This document shows, piece by piece, positions 1 through 9,859 of a DNA stretch of 64,000 nucleotides. This stretch comes from Sacculina carcini (taxonomy: Eukaryota; Arthropoda; Thecostraca; Sacculinidae). Made by a program: the position numbers and the translations under genes. Numbering within the stretch: position 1 is the first letter of the stretch; each line of letters begins with the position of its first letter. The notes under the pieces are model-generated. The model was not told where the DNA came from, did no database searches, and saw nothing but the letters and a program-made list of their open reading frames with translations. The stretch lies in contig OU696575.1 of assembly GCA_916048095.2 (NCBI GenBank), positions 7,385,001 to 7,449,000 on the forward strand, written 5' to 3'.

Positions 1-352
1 CTTCACGATTTAAACTTACATCACGTGCTGGCAATATGCACGGCGCAACTACCTGATCCATAGCCAGGCATCCGACAACGTCTACGTCAACCTATTGAGT
101 ACAGGTATGAACACTACATGGCACACGTTACTTGATCCAAAGCCTGGCGGCTGACGGTATCTACGCTGTCTCGACAATGTCTTTCGACTTTCCAAATCTA
201 CTCAACAACAACAATCTGATTCATAGTGTCCACACTCAAACATTGAAAACATCTCGTTCGCCTATTTGTCTATGAACATACGCGCGACAAATACATGTGA
301 TGGCTACAAAATGTTTTTGTACGTTGACATGATTTAGTTCAAGTTTATGCAA

Positions 353-355
<3 letters not shown>

Positions 356-396
<41 letters not shown>
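356..396. repeat. (AT)n microsatellite
   Basis: About 20 uninterrupted AT dinucleotides, seen directly. Confidence 0.97.
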
Positions 397-399
<3 letters not shown>

Positions 400-742
400 T
401 GCGTATATCATTGTAATAAGCTGAAAGTTTGCATGCAATGGTTAAACTCATAAAGTACTGAATAAAAAGTAAACTCATAATACAATATAATATATTCGTT
501 ATACAAATACCACTTTTAAAAGATTTGAATATAATTGAAAATGCAGTTGAAATAAAAACTAAAATATATACACCAATTTAGAACTTTCACACCTACCTCT
601 AACAACACCATGCATTTGATTTAGCGAACATAACAGCAGTGGTGCGATTCAAAAAGAACAAAAATATATCAGAGCAAAAAAAAAACAGCTACACGTCGAC
701 GCAATATGAGACAACCGCAGAGCGCAATAAATAATCATTAGA

Positions 743-744
<2 letters not shown>

Positions 745-799
<55 letters not shown>
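745..799. repeat. (AC)n microsatellite
   Basis: About 27 uninterrupted AC dinucleotides, seen directly. Confidence 0.97.
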
Positions 800-802
<3 letters not shown>

Positions 803-905
803 AGTACAAAGATAACCAGGTAGAGATAGAAAAACTGATTACAGTGCACAAAAAAATACCTGAGAACAAAAACAAGTAAAAGATGAGTGTGCACATTGAG
901 CGGCT

Positions 906-1170
906 AAATTTTAGCATAGGGTTTAAGACAATGTGGGATTAAAATATTTAGAGAACAAGTATGTGTACAGATATGAAGTGAAAGCGAAGAAAGATGGAGA
1001 TAGAAGGATATGAGATGGAAGTGAATTATAGAAACGTGGGACAACAAATGACCAGGGATTTTCACACACTTTTCTGAGATATTGCAGATGATGCGAAATA
1101 CGAACGTAGGGATTGGAGACTTTATATATCAAACGTACGATATATTTAGACTGATCTTCACCGAACATAC
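906..1170 (-). pseudogene. L2/CR1-like LINE, reverse transcriptase C-terminal tail
   Basis: An 81-residue minus-strand frame contains 'VVPRFYNSLPSHIL', matching the conserved end of L2/CR1-type ORF2 proteins. The related tails at 4231-4659 and 57552-58124 read 'SAPRLYNSIP' and 'SAPRLYNSLPHHIL'. Only the last part of ORF2 remains, so this is a 5'-truncated insertion. It lies just right of the (AC)n tract, on its 5' side. No catalytic residues are left. Confidence 0.6.
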
Positions 1171-1387
1171 TTCACCTGTACATCAACCGGTATGACACCT
1201 CGCGATATCAATGTATCAAATCAACACGTGATGAAAACACTAACCAAAAAGTAATGTGCGAATGTATATACCGAAAACTATGTTTGAAAATGGATATCGA
1301 CAGACATCGGGACCAATCTGAGCTCTTGATGCCAGGTTTCAGTAAGCCATTGCTAATCAAACGTGACTCAAAAACAGGCGGCGTGGC

Positions 1388-3973
1388 ATGGCAGTGTACG
1401 TACGCAAAGGCTTTTCAGCAACGAGAATTACAGCTCACGACTGCACTTGTCATGAATTTATGCTGCTGCGTGTCAACACCGCCTTGATGAATTTTTACAT
1501 CTTTGGAGCCTACCGAAATCCAGACAGTAACGACTCTATCTACGAATGTCTCTTGTCAGCCATGTCAACAATTCAGGAGAAGGACACCAAGTCAGCATTT
1601 GTATTTGTGGGAGACATGAACGCCCATCGCCGTGAGTGGCTCTTGTCGACATCTCCTACAGACGCTCATGGTAGAGCAGCATATGATTTCTGCAACATTT
1701 CTGGCTGCTCCCAAATGGTGTCCGGTCCCACACATCAAGCGGGAAACTGTTTGGACTTGGTTATGACAGACGTCTCAGATATCGTGAGTGTAAGCGTGGA
1801 AGCTCCAATAGGAAGTTCAGATCACTCGTCGCTGTCCGTGAAGTTGACATTGAGACAGAAGGTTTCTCCTTACACGATTTCAAGGCTCGTGCACATGAAG
1901 AACAATGTTGACTGGGTGAAGGTGAATGATGAATTGAAAGCAATTAAAGTTTCAAATCTGCAGCAGAAGGAATGCCCCATCGATCCATTGAACAAATACA
2001 TTACCGATGTCATCTCAAGGAGAGTGCCTACTAAAAAACTACGTTTTCGCTCTGATGACAAAGCCTGGTTCACCAACGAATGTCGCAGCGCTCGTGAATT
2101 CAAGCAGGAGGCTTACCACAAGTGGCTCCAATCACGCTCAGCCGATTCATGGAATGTCTACACTGAGGCCAGACGGCATGCTGAGCATGTGTATTCAGAA
2201 GCGGAAACACGTCACTCAAAGAAACTTGCTGAAAAGCTAACATCTGCCAATGACGCCCACAAATGGTGGTCAACGTTGAAATCGTCAGTGTTTGGACATG
2301 ACCTGTCTGTCCCTCCTTTATTTTCAGCGAACGGTGAGCTCAAAATCAACCCAACAGAGAAGGCAGAGTTGCTTATGGATTACTTCAATACCAAGCAATG
2401 TCAAGGGTCCATTCCGTCTGACGATTCATCTGTCCTCGCCCCGAAAATCAAAGGCATTGCCTTCCGATCAAAAGAAGTGGCGAATCTCATGAAAGACCTT
2501 GATGCCCACGGAGGAACAGACCCTCTGAATATGTTTCCGCTATTTTTCAAGAACACGGCAGATACTCTAGCTCCGAAGCTCAGTGCTCTTTTCAGGCGCT
2601 TGATGAAGACTGGTTCGTTTCCATCATGTTGGCGGGTTGCGAATATCACGCCCATACCAAAAGGAACCAATTCAGCTGATGTTGCAAACTACCGGCCAAT
2701 ATCAATTACGCCGATTCTGTCCAAAATATTCGAGCACTTGATATCTTCCAGACTGTCCAAGTACCTGGAGAGCAACAATCTGCTGTCGGAAAACCAATTT
2801 GCATACCGCAAAAAACTCAGCACGACTGACGCTCTGCTTACTATCACGCATGAGCTCCAGCAAGTGCTAGACAAAGGCAGTGAAGCCTGGATTGTGCAGT
2901 TGGATTTCTCGGCAGCATTTGACCGTGTGAGCCACCAGGGCTTGTTGCAAAAACTGAGAAAGATTGGAGTCGGCGGCCGTTTGCTAAGTGTTTTGCATCA
3001 ATTTCTATCCAATCGCGTACAACGTGTTGCCATCGATGGAGCATACAGTGGCTGGCAGAGCATTGCGTCCGGTGTCCCGCAGGGAAGTGTGTTGGGTCCT
3101 ATTTTGTTCAACATTTACACCGCTGACCTGTACACAACCACACGCAACCCTGTATATGGATATGCTGATGATATCACCTTGATGGCTGTAATTTCATCTC
3201 CTTCGGACAGACCACAGGTGCGTCAAACGGTCAACGATGATCTCAGCAGCGTCCTGAAGTGGTGTGAGAGGTGGAATATGATGCTGAACACTTCCAAATC
3301 TAAATGCTTGTTGGTTTCTAGGTCACGTACCGTTCAGCCTTCACATGGAGCTATCCTCATAAATGACGCCCAACTCAACGTGTGTGATGAGCTCAAAATA
3401 TTGGGAGTACATGTAGACTCAAAGCTCACGTTTGAGAGTCACATTCGGAAGCTAGTTTGTTCGGCATCGCGGAAACTGGGAATTATAAGAAAGGCATATC
3501 GGATGTTCGGTAGCAGCACAATCTCAAAAAGTTGTTTTCGCTGTTTCATTTTGCCAATTCTGGAGTACTGCGCCCCCGTGTGGTCTTCTGCTGCGGATTG
3601 TCACCTCAATCTCATCAACAGAGTTGTTAGAACTTGCAAGTTCCTCTGTGGTGACTTGGTTCTTGGTGATCTTTGCCATCGTCGAAAGGTCAGCAGCGTG
3701 TGCATGCTGTACAAGATCAAGCACAACGACCATCATCCGATGAGCAAGTCAATTCCTGATGATTTCGTGGCAGCAAGAAGCACACGGTTTACATCCAAAC
3801 AGCATTCCCAGTGCATGGCTCCAATTCGTTGTCGTACAAAACAATTCCAACGTTGCTTTCTTCCGGCCACTGTGTCTACTTGGAACACGTTGAAGGAGGA
3901 GGCTTTCTCGCAGAACAATTTGAACAAATTCAAGGCCAAAGTAAATGAAATGCTACTGAAAGAGCGGAATTGA
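1388..3973 (+). CDS. LINE ORF2: partial AP endonuclease plus reverse transcriptase
   Basis: An 861-residue frame. Residues 1-150 are the C-terminal half of an AP-type endonuclease, with 'VGDMNAHRREW' and the catalytic 'SSDHSSL'. Reverse transcriptase follows (about 330-650): 'NYRPISITPILSKIFE', 'LDFSAAFDRVSH', '[14 protein letters not shown]' and the catalytic 'YADD'. The C-terminal region includes 'ILEYCAPVWSS', typical of Jockey/CR1 elements. It nicks target DNA and reverse-transcribes the element RNA. The endonuclease N-terminus is missing. The frame just upstream (1254-1385) carries 'RDSKTGGVA', so the ATG at 1388 is an artefact of a frameshift. RT residues are intact, but this copy cannot be autonomous. 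Confidence 0.85.
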   Translation: MAVYVRKGFSATRITAHDCTCHEFMLLRVNTALMNFYIFGAYRNPDSNDSIYECLLSAMSTIQEKDTKSAFVFVGDMNAHRREWLLSTSPTDAHGRAAYDFCNISGCSQMVSGPTHQAGNCLDLVMTDVSDIVSVSVEAPIGSSDHSSLSVKLTLRQKVSPYTISRLVHMKNNVDWVKVNDELKAIKVSNLQQKECPIDPLNKYITDVISRRVPTKKLRFRSDDKAWFTNECRSAREFKQEAYHKWLQSRSADSWNVYTEARRHAEHVYSEAETRHSKKLAEKLTSANDAHKWWSTLKSSVFGHDLSVPPLFSANGELKINPTEKAELLMDYFNTKQCQGSIPSDDSSVLAPKIKGIAFRSKEVANLMKDLDAHGGTDPLNMFPLFFKNTADTLAPKLSALFRRLMKTGSFPSCWRVANITPIPKGTNSADVANYRPISITPILSKIFEHLISSRLSKYLESNNLLSENQFAYRKKLSTTDALLTITHELQQVLDKGSEAWIVQLDFSAAFDRVSHQGLLQKLRKIGVGGRLLSVLHQFLSNRVQRVAIDGAYSGWQSIASGVPQGSVLGPILFNIYTADLYTTTRNPVYGYADDITLMAVISSPSDRPQVRQTVNDDLSSVLKWCERWNMMLNTSKSKCLLVSRSRTVQPSHGAILINDAQLNVCDELKILGVHVDSKLTFESHIRKLVCSASRKLGIIRKAYRMFGSSTISKSCFRCFILPILEYCAPVWSSAADCHLNLINRVVRTCKFLCGDLVLGDLCHRRKVSSVCMLYKIKHNDHHPMSKSIPDDFVAARSTRFTSKQHSQCMAPIRCRTKQFQRCFLPATVSTWNTLKEEAFSQNNLNKFKAKVNEMLLKERN

Positions 3974-5340
3974 CTGTTGAGTCTTATTAATTGTATATTT
4001 ATTCATAATTATTGTTATTTATTCATGCTTATTGTTATATATTTTCTATTGATTTTTATTTATTCCTATTTTACTCTCTATTTATTACTATTTATTATTG
4101 GTTGTTGTTATTTATTAAATTATACTTTTACTCAGTGTTGGCTGTTGTTGTTTATTGAATCATATTTATTGTTGTTGCTGTTTATTGAGTCATATTTATT
4201 GTTGTTGTTGTTCCTCGTCGTTCTCTTAAAATGCTACAACGCGTCATTAATCAATCTTGTCGTTTTGTCCTTCATCCTGTTCCTTGTCGTCACACTTCTC
4301 GATTTCTTTTTCAATTTCGCTGGCTCCCTATTATTCCACGTATTCACTTTCGCCTGTGCTGTCTGATATATAAGCTTCTCCACGATCCTCATCAGCCATC
4401 CTATCTCCGCCTTCTCCTCACTCCTTGCCTCACTCCTTCCCGAATTCCTCTTCCCCTTGTATGCCCTCGTGCTGTAAATGAATCTCCTTGGTCCTCCAAA
4501 TCATTCTTTTTTTCCGCCCCTCGCCTTTACAATTCCATCCCAGTTCACATTACTTCTTCTCTTTCCTACAATTCTTTCCGCTCTAAGCTCTCCAAACACT
4601 TTTTTGACCTCTCTTTTGACCCAGTCTCCCACACTCTCACACCTTTTGCATCACTATAACATGTTACTTTAGCATGTTCTTACTCGTATTCCTTCTCTCA
4701 TTTGCATGCTTACTATATCTACGCTATGACTATATTCTCCCGAGTTGTGTTTGCTGTATTGTGTTGTCATTATGTTTCAGTCGTGTTGTCTTGTCCGTCA
4801 TGTCCGTCTGCTTTGTATGTTTTGCCCATATTTTGTCTCTATATTTATTGTCATTTATTGCATATTTGTAGTTCACTTCTTTTGCATCTGTCCTGTTATT
4901 TGTATTCCGTGTTCCCAACTGTTATAATCGTGTCGCGCCCGAGCCCTTCGGTGCGCTATAACAAATACATGTTGTTGTTGTTGTTGTTATTGAATCATAT
5001 TTATTGTTGTTGCTGTTTATTGAATCATATTTATTGTTGTTGTTTATTGAATCATATTTATTGTTGTTGCTGTTTATTGAATCATATTTATTGTTGTTGT
5101 TGTTTATTGAATCATATTTATTGTTGTTGCTGTTTATTGAATCATATTTATTTGTGTTGTTGTTACTTTTGAATCATATTTATATTTATTGTTGGATGTT
5201 TCTTTTTTGAATCATATGTATTGTTCTTGATTGTTATTTATTACTTATTTATTAATATTTATTCTTATTTATTGATGGCTGTTTTTTAATGAATCACATA
5301 TTTATTGTTGATTGTTATTATTTATTGAGGAACGTGGGCG
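3974..5340 (+). repeat. TTATT/TTG-rich tandem array in the LINE 3' region
   Basis: T-rich sequence built from 'ttattgaatcatatttattg' units joined by (TTG)n runs. About eight to ten near-identical units of roughly 25-32 bp lie between 4980 and 5210, with two more before the L2-like insertion at about 4150-4210. Frames of about 60-150 residues across it are leucine/isoleucine-rich shadows, not genes. Confidence 0.8.
4209..4985 (+). mobile_element. L2/CR1-like LINE, 3' fragment with (TTG)n tail
   Basis: A 5'-truncated LINE. Its frame (4231-4659) encodes the last 140 residues of a CR1/L2-type ORF2: 'LQRVINQSCRFVLHP', 'RWLPIIPRIHFRLCCLIYKL' and 'SAPRLYNSIP'. After the stop, a 3' UTR ends in 'ggtgcgctataacaaatac' followed by (TTG)n. 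The same terminal motif occurs on the minus strand at about 57270-57300, so the two copies define the family's 3' end. It is inserted into the tandem array of the older LINE. Confidence 0.72.
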
Positions 5341-5564
5341 GAGTGACATTATGGATTGTTATCGGATGATGGTTTATTATTTATTGTTATTTATTTATTA
5401 TTTTCTTTCCAACTCTCTTTCTAGACTTTTTTCTCTTCGAACTCTCTTTCTCTCTGAATCTTTTGGGCGCTTCCGGTACATGGGGCCACCTTAGGGTGGT
5501 AATAGTGCTTGCACTCTTCCCATGCTACTGGATTTGCCTGTAATTAATAATAATAATAATAATA

Positions 5565-5925
5565 GACATTTAGCAACGAAATATTTACAATTTTTTCCAT
5601 ATACAAACGTCGATCAATTCCCATGTATTAGCTGTGTGATGATAATGGAAATTTGATTGCCGGGACATTTTACTATCAATAACTTCAACGTGTTTGAATA
5701 CATGAATTCAATTTTGTACATTATCTTTGCGACCGTTTTAATTCGGTATAGTCAAACCATTTTGTATAAACATAACACCCATTTCAACTATAATTGAAAA
5801 TAATTTTGGTAAAGGGTATAGAAGAAATGCTTATTATATACTGTAAATCAAACAAATGTGGCGTGAAAGAGACAAACAAAATAATTTAGAGACAAATGCG
5901 GTGCAAACAAATGTCTAGTTCCACC
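5565..5925. other. AT-rich noncoding stretch
   Basis: No open frame, repeat unit or family motif could be recognised. Confidence 0.5.
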
Positions 5926-5990
5926 AGCATATTCCCGCTGTGACTGAACTCTGCGAGGACCCCGGTTCGAAACCCGTCAGGTATGCATAT
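5926..5990 (+). other. Possible tRNA-derived SINE head (B box only)
   Basis: The motif 'ggttcgaaaccc' at 5964-5975 matches a Pol III B box (GGTTCRANNCC). The sequence before it has tRNA-like length, but I see no convincing A box and no full cloverleaf. It directly precedes the TTAGG-like tandem repeats. A SINE head is possible; a functional tRNA is unlikely. Confidence 0.3.
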
Positions 5991-6000
5991 TTAAAATAAA

Positions 6001-6310
6001 TAGAATAAATAAAAGTTAGGTTGGGTTGGGTTAGGTTAGGTTAGGTATAGAATAAATATTAAAAATAAAAGTTAGGTTGGGTTGGGTTAGGTTAGGTTAG
6101 GTATAGAATAAATATTAAAAATAAAAGTTAGGTTGGGTTGGGTTAGGTTGGGTTGGGTTAGGTATAGAATAAGAAAATAAAGGTTCGGTTAAAAAAAAAA
6201 GTTAGGTTAAAAAACTATAAAAAAAAGCTAGGTTAGGTTGAAAAAAAAAAAAATAGTTAGGTTAGGTTAAAAAAGTTAGGTAAAAAAACTAAAAAAAGTT
6301 AGGTTAAGTG
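6001..6310 (+). repeat. TTAGG-like array with 56-bp higher-order unit
   Basis: Three copies of a 56-bp unit start at 6011, 6067 and 6123. Each has 'gttaggttgggttgggttag' plus further TTAGG steps and an AT-rich spacer 'gtatagaataaata'. The array then decays through poly(A) runs with isolated 'gttaggtta' motifs to about 6305. The core resembles the arthropod telomere repeat TTAGG but is mixed with TTGGG, so it is an internal telomere-like or satellite sequence. Confidence 0.85.
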
Positions 6311-6394
6311 TGACGTCAGAGGGGGGTGACGTCAGAGGGGGGAGGGGCAAGGGGGATAATGTAAACAAATGTGACAAAGTGTTGAACTCTTCTA

Positions 6395-6763
6395 CTACAC
6401 GTCGACAGACTCTCCCACATTGAGACGTCGACTACGGAACCTTTCGTACGCCGCAAACTTGTCCACCGCGAACGCCTTCAAGAGGGACTGTTTCACACGA
6501 CTGTAGTCCATCCTGTCGGCATCGGACAATTGCGCGTACACGCTGAACGCACCACCCGAAAGACGAAGTGACAGAACATCTTGCAGGCGGCTGACTCCCC
6601 GCAATCTGCAGACCATCTCGGCCTTCTCCAGCCACTCCGTTACTGGCACGTTCCGCCCAGTAAACTCGGGCACCAGACGAATGTCGAAGGAAACCACACT
6701 GCCCTCACTCACCTCCGGCATCGGGACATCTCTTGTACTCGCTTCCATGTCGCCGAAATAGCT
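6395..6763 (-). pseudogene. gag fragment of a Ty3/gypsy-type LTR retrotransposon
   Basis: Minus-strand frame starting at the ATG at 6748 ('MEASTRDVPMPEV'). It encodes a gag N-terminus with 'VTEWLEKAEMVCRL' and 'YERFRSRRLNVGESVDV', then stops at 6395 where the homology ends. It is the same gag lineage as 23088-23661 ('VIQWLEKIKLVADL') and 48030-48760 ('FERFRNRRLNTGKSV'). The 'AGCTATTTCGGC' immediately upstream is shared with the element at 20807-24074. No zinc knuckle or pol remains. Confidence 0.7.
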
Positions 6764-6990
6764 TGTAGGCGTCAGAATGTAGAAAAAACGACAATGTATT
6801 TCTCCACGCACAGGTCGATTCCACACGAGCAAACCCAAGAGACAATCGCCGATTCCTCCCCGTTAGCGCTTTATATAGCAAGCTATGTTCGAAGAACATG
6901 TGTGTGACAACAGCGATGACACATGAGCGCTCATACACATAAACAGCAGATAAATTGCGACATATAGATGCATGGCATCAGTGGCGATGG
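6764..6990 (-). repeat. Probable LTR remnant upstream of the gag fragment
   Basis: On the minus strand this segment ends in 'CCTACA' directly before 'AGCTATTTCGGC', the same layout as the proven LTR/internal border at 23681. It contains a TATA-like element. The outer LTR boundary cannot be fixed, because the region runs into a CA-rich minisatellite and no second LTR copy is present. Confidence 0.4.
6864..6884 (-). promoter_or_regulatory. TATA-like element in the LTR remnant
   Basis: The minus strand reads 'ctatataaagcgctaac' here, about 110 bases upstream of the presumed LTR end and 125 bases upstream of the gag ATG. Position and sequence suit an LTR core promoter. Inference only. Confidence 0.35.
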
Positions 6991-6997
6991 CGTTATC

Positions 6998-7254
6998 ACA
7001 CACACACACACACGCACACATACACACTCACAAACATACGCACGCACGCAGACGCGCATACACGGAATGATTCACATGCACACACGCGCACGCATACACA
7101 CTCACAAACATACGCACGCACGCAGACGCGCATACACGGAACGATTCACATGCACACACGCGCACGCATACACACTCACAAGCATACGCACGCATGCAGA
7201 CGCGCACACACGGACTGATTCACATGCACACACGCGCACGCATACACACTCAGG
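6998..7254 (+). repeat. 74-bp CA-rich minisatellite
   Basis: The phrase 'tacacactcacaa' or a near variant recurs at 7021, 7095, 7169 and 7243, an exact 74-bp period over about 3.4 copies. Because 74 is not a multiple of three, each repeat shifts frame, so all frames give histidine/threonine-rich shadows. Confidence 0.93.
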
Positions 7255-7261
7255 CTAGCGC

Positions 7262-7621
7262 GCTTGTTCTGCAAATCTGCAGCGTGCGATTGCAGGTCCG
7301 TCTATTCCAGGTATGTGATTCAACGGCGGTGACATAATCGCAATTGAGTGACCGCATCGCAACGTACACTGTTACTACAGTTTTAACGAACCTTGACTTG
7401 AGAAGAGTGATCGCTGTACCGTAACCCTGTGCGTTCTTTATGATCTTGTACAGTTTACAGTTCACATGCGCCCGTAGAAGTGACATTTTATCTGGATTCA
7501 ACTCAGGATTTATGGCGGAGCAGAACGCCTCAAAATTATCATGCCACATAGTCCATCCATCTTCAGCATCGGCTGATTCTGGATCAATGTCCAGCTGTGA
7601 CGGGCGGAGGAACTTATCCAT
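7262..7621 (-). pseudogene. gag N-terminal fragment of a second gypsy-like element
   Basis: The minus-strand frame begins 'MDKFLRPSQLDIDPES', then 'WTMWHDNFEAFCSAI' and 'NPDKMSLLRAHVNCKLYKII', ending near 'LLKSRFVKTV'. This is a gag capsid N-terminus of a common animal gypsy type, clearly different from the gag at 6395-6763. After about 75 residues the homology is lost at the CA minisatellite. No zinc knuckle, protease or LTR is visible. It is a short dead fragment. Confidence 0.6.
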
Positions 7622-7859
7622 ACTCTGTGGAACAAGTTATCTAATCAAATCGTTTGTTAAATATATTGTTATGTATGCAATCGAACCTTTTGCAATTACC
7701 AATACGAGAATAAACATCAAGAACTTGGCTATATTTAACAAGCGACCACTCAATCATGAACACACACACTCATCTGAATCAAAGCATCCAAATACGCAAC
7801 ACACAACATTAATATAGAACTGCCAACACCAACTTTGGGATTTCCTCAAATTACACTAC

Positions 7860-8367
7860 ACTTCTAAGTCTGAGTTCATCGTCCTCCATCCACCTCGTAT
7901 TTCACCTCCTCTTCTCCCATTTCCTATCTCAACTGCTGTTCGCAATCTCGGCTCTATCTTTGTCTCTTCGCTCTCCTGCTTTGACAATATCGTTTCTGTC
8001 GTTCGCACTTGTCGTCTTATACTGCGTTCTCTCTACCCTATACGTCCCTATCTTGATAATTCCGCCATCACTCTTGTTCATACTCTCATTTTCCCCAGGT
8101 TAGACTACTGCAACTCGCTTTACTTTAGTGCTCCTCGTTCTCATCTCTTAATCCTTCAGCGTGTGATCAACCAATCTTGTCGATTTGTCTTTCATCCTAC
8201 CTTTTCTCGCCACACGTCTCACCTACTTTTTCATCCCACGAATTCATTTTCGCATTTGCTGTCTCATTTACAAGCTTCTGCATGATCCTCACCAACCTTC
8301 TCATCTTGCTAATCTTTTGTCTCCCACTGACTCACACTCTTCTCGTCGCCCTCTGATTACTGTGTAA
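7860..8367 (+). pseudogene. L2/CR1-like LINE, RT C-terminal fragment
   Basis: With several frameshifts the plus strand encodes 'FPRLDYCNSLYFSAP', 'LQRVINQSCRFVFHP' and 'IHFRICCLIYKLLHDPHQPS', matching the LINE tail at 4231-4659. It covers the region after the RT active site to near the ORF2 end and is truncated at both ends. It is immediately followed by Helitron-derived sequence. Confidence 0.65.
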
Positions 8368-8395
8368 GTAAAATCGAAAGCGTGCCCGGTATCGG

Positions 8396-8465
8396 AGACA
8401 TTTCTGCAAGCCAACAGTTGGCTAGGCCAATCCTTGGCTTGGCCAACAATTGGTCTAGTGTGACC
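8396..8465. repeat. Short inverted repeats (gccaac/gttggc)
   Basis: Nested short palindromes ('gccaacagttggc'; 'ggccaatccttggc'; 'ggccaacaattggt') sit between the LINE fragment and the Helitron relic. They could be the end of a small DNA transposon or MITE. No second end was found. Confidence 0.35.
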
Positions 8466-8479
8466 ACGGCTTAAGTCTG

Positions 8480-9835
8480 TAATAGAGGGGGCACCGGCAC
8501 CAGACTTTCGAATTGTAATTGATCCCAATAAGCGACCAACCAATGAACATTCTGGTAGATTCAATATCCCCCAGTGTAACGAGGTGGAAATAATAATGAG
8601 AGACGGACACTTTGGTAAGATAGACATAGTGTTGCACTCTAGGTAATCTACACTGACACGCGTTTGTGAGACACACCGCTCATATGATACACTTCATTAT
8701 CTTTTGCTGTTCATTTATGGTCAAGATGGTTACCAAATTGAGATTCCCCAATTCGGTACAAATAAAACATTATCTTGCATGGATTATTATTCATATCACT
8801 TTATGATCAGAGACGGCAATTTCAACGTGCTGCATAAAAGCCGGATTTTTTTTCCACCAATTTGTCGTCGACATGTATGCCAAAGTTGCATCAGAGAGAT
8901 TGCTCTATATCACAAACAACCAAACCAAACTCAGTGTAGAATCATACATTCACCTGAGAGATCACATGAACAATGACGGCGACACCAGGGATATTACCCA
9001 GATATGTATATTGCCATACACATTCACTGGTAGTCCGCGGTATATGCACGAAATAACTCAGGATGCTATGACCTATGCCCGCAACTTTGGTAAGCTCGAC
9101 CTGTTCATCACATTCACTACCAACCCAAAGTGTAATGAAATTCAACGTGAGCTGATGCCCGGTCAAAGACATATTGATAGACAAGATCTTATCGCTAGAT
9201 TATATCGTTTGAAGCTGATCAAACTGATGTGTCTTATAAAAATGGCACAACTCTTTGGAAATGTAAGGTGCTACATGTACACAATTGAGTGGCAGAAACG
9301 TGGACTGCCTCATTGTCATATATTGCTATGGCTAAAAACTAAAATCAATCCTAACCAAATTGACACTGTGATATCGGCAGAGCTGCCTGATCGCGATAAT
9401 GACCCAGTACTCGCTGATATTGTTAAGAAACACATGGTGCACGGTCCATGTGACAGTCTCAATCCAAATTCACCGTGTATGAAAGATGGGCGTTGCACTA
9501 AAAACTATCCCAAGTAGATTCAAACGTCTACTCATTTCAGTGATGACGGGTATCCCTCGTACAGAAGAAGGTCTACTGAAGATGGAGGTTGCCAAATGGC
9601 AGTTGGCGTGTTTGTGGTAGACAATAGGTGGGTGGTTCCTTAGTGCCCGTTACTTTCAAGAGCATTTGATGCTCACATAAATGTCGGGTTTTGCAATTCA
9701 GTCAAATCCATCAAGTACGTATGTAAGTACATTAATAAGGGTTCCGATGCTGCCATGTTTGCTCTGCAACATGATAACGCGCATGACAAAGTTTTGCAGT
9801 ATGAATTGGGCAGATACTTGAGTACGAATGAATGA
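8480..9835 (+). pseudogene. Helitron Rep/helicase protein, Rep-domain relic
   Basis: Several frames in series encode a Helitron replication initiator. First 'APDFRIVIDPNKRPTNEHSG' and 'IEIPQFGTNKTLSCMDYYSY' (8500-8800). Then a 214-residue open frame (8873-9517) with 'KLDLFITFTTNPK', 'EWQKRGLPHCHILLWL' and 'CMKDGRCTKNYPK'. Last 'SRAFDAHINVGFCNSVKSIK' and 'KVLQYELGRYLSTNE' (9650-9835). 'PHCHILLW' is the HUH-type metal-binding motif for rolling-circle nicking (usually HAH or HCH). The catalytic tyrosine region and the whole Pif1-like helicase are absent. No Helitron 3' hairpin or CTRR end was found. Dead fragment. Confidence 0.85.
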
Positions 9836-9859
9836 ATTTATTGTATTAGTTTGGGTCAG

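Larger units (their letters stand above)
1..905. other. Noncoding sequence with two microsatellites
   Basis: I see no supportable gene here. The first 230 bases contain loosely repeated phrases around 'tgatcca...agcc' that may be a decayed tandem duplication. The rest is AT-rich and carries the (AT)n and (AC)n runs listed separately. Short open frames across the microsatellites translate to YIYIYI or CVCVCV runs and are not genes. Confidence 0.6.
1320..5564 (+). mobile_element. Jockey/CR1-superfamily non-LTR retrotransposon, 5' truncated
   Basis: The element begins inside the endonuclease domain (about 1320), runs through an ORF2 ending at 3973, and continues into a TTATT-rich 3' region that ends in a (TAA)n tail at 5545-5564. 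The terminal motif 'gatttgcctgtaatt' just before (TAA)n recurs at 31196-31240 on the other strand, beside another fragment of this family. That supports 5564 as the true 3' end. An L2-like LINE (4209-4985) sits inside the 3' region. Further fragments of the family lie at 31304-31560, 43147-43192 and 45205-45600. Confidence 0.7.

Noticed and set aside
4702..5172. 156-residue plus-strand frame with LNHIYCCCC repeats
   Set aside because: It is a translation of the TTATT/TTG tandem array and lies mostly in the LINE 3' UTR.
4975..5210. CRISPR-like regular repeats
   Set aside because: Units are directly tandem without unique spacers; microsatellite-type expansion in an animal genome.
6955..7258. 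His/Thr-rich frames (87 and 96 residues)
   Set aside because: Pure translation of a 74-bp CA-rich minisatellite; the period is not a multiple of three and both frames overlap.
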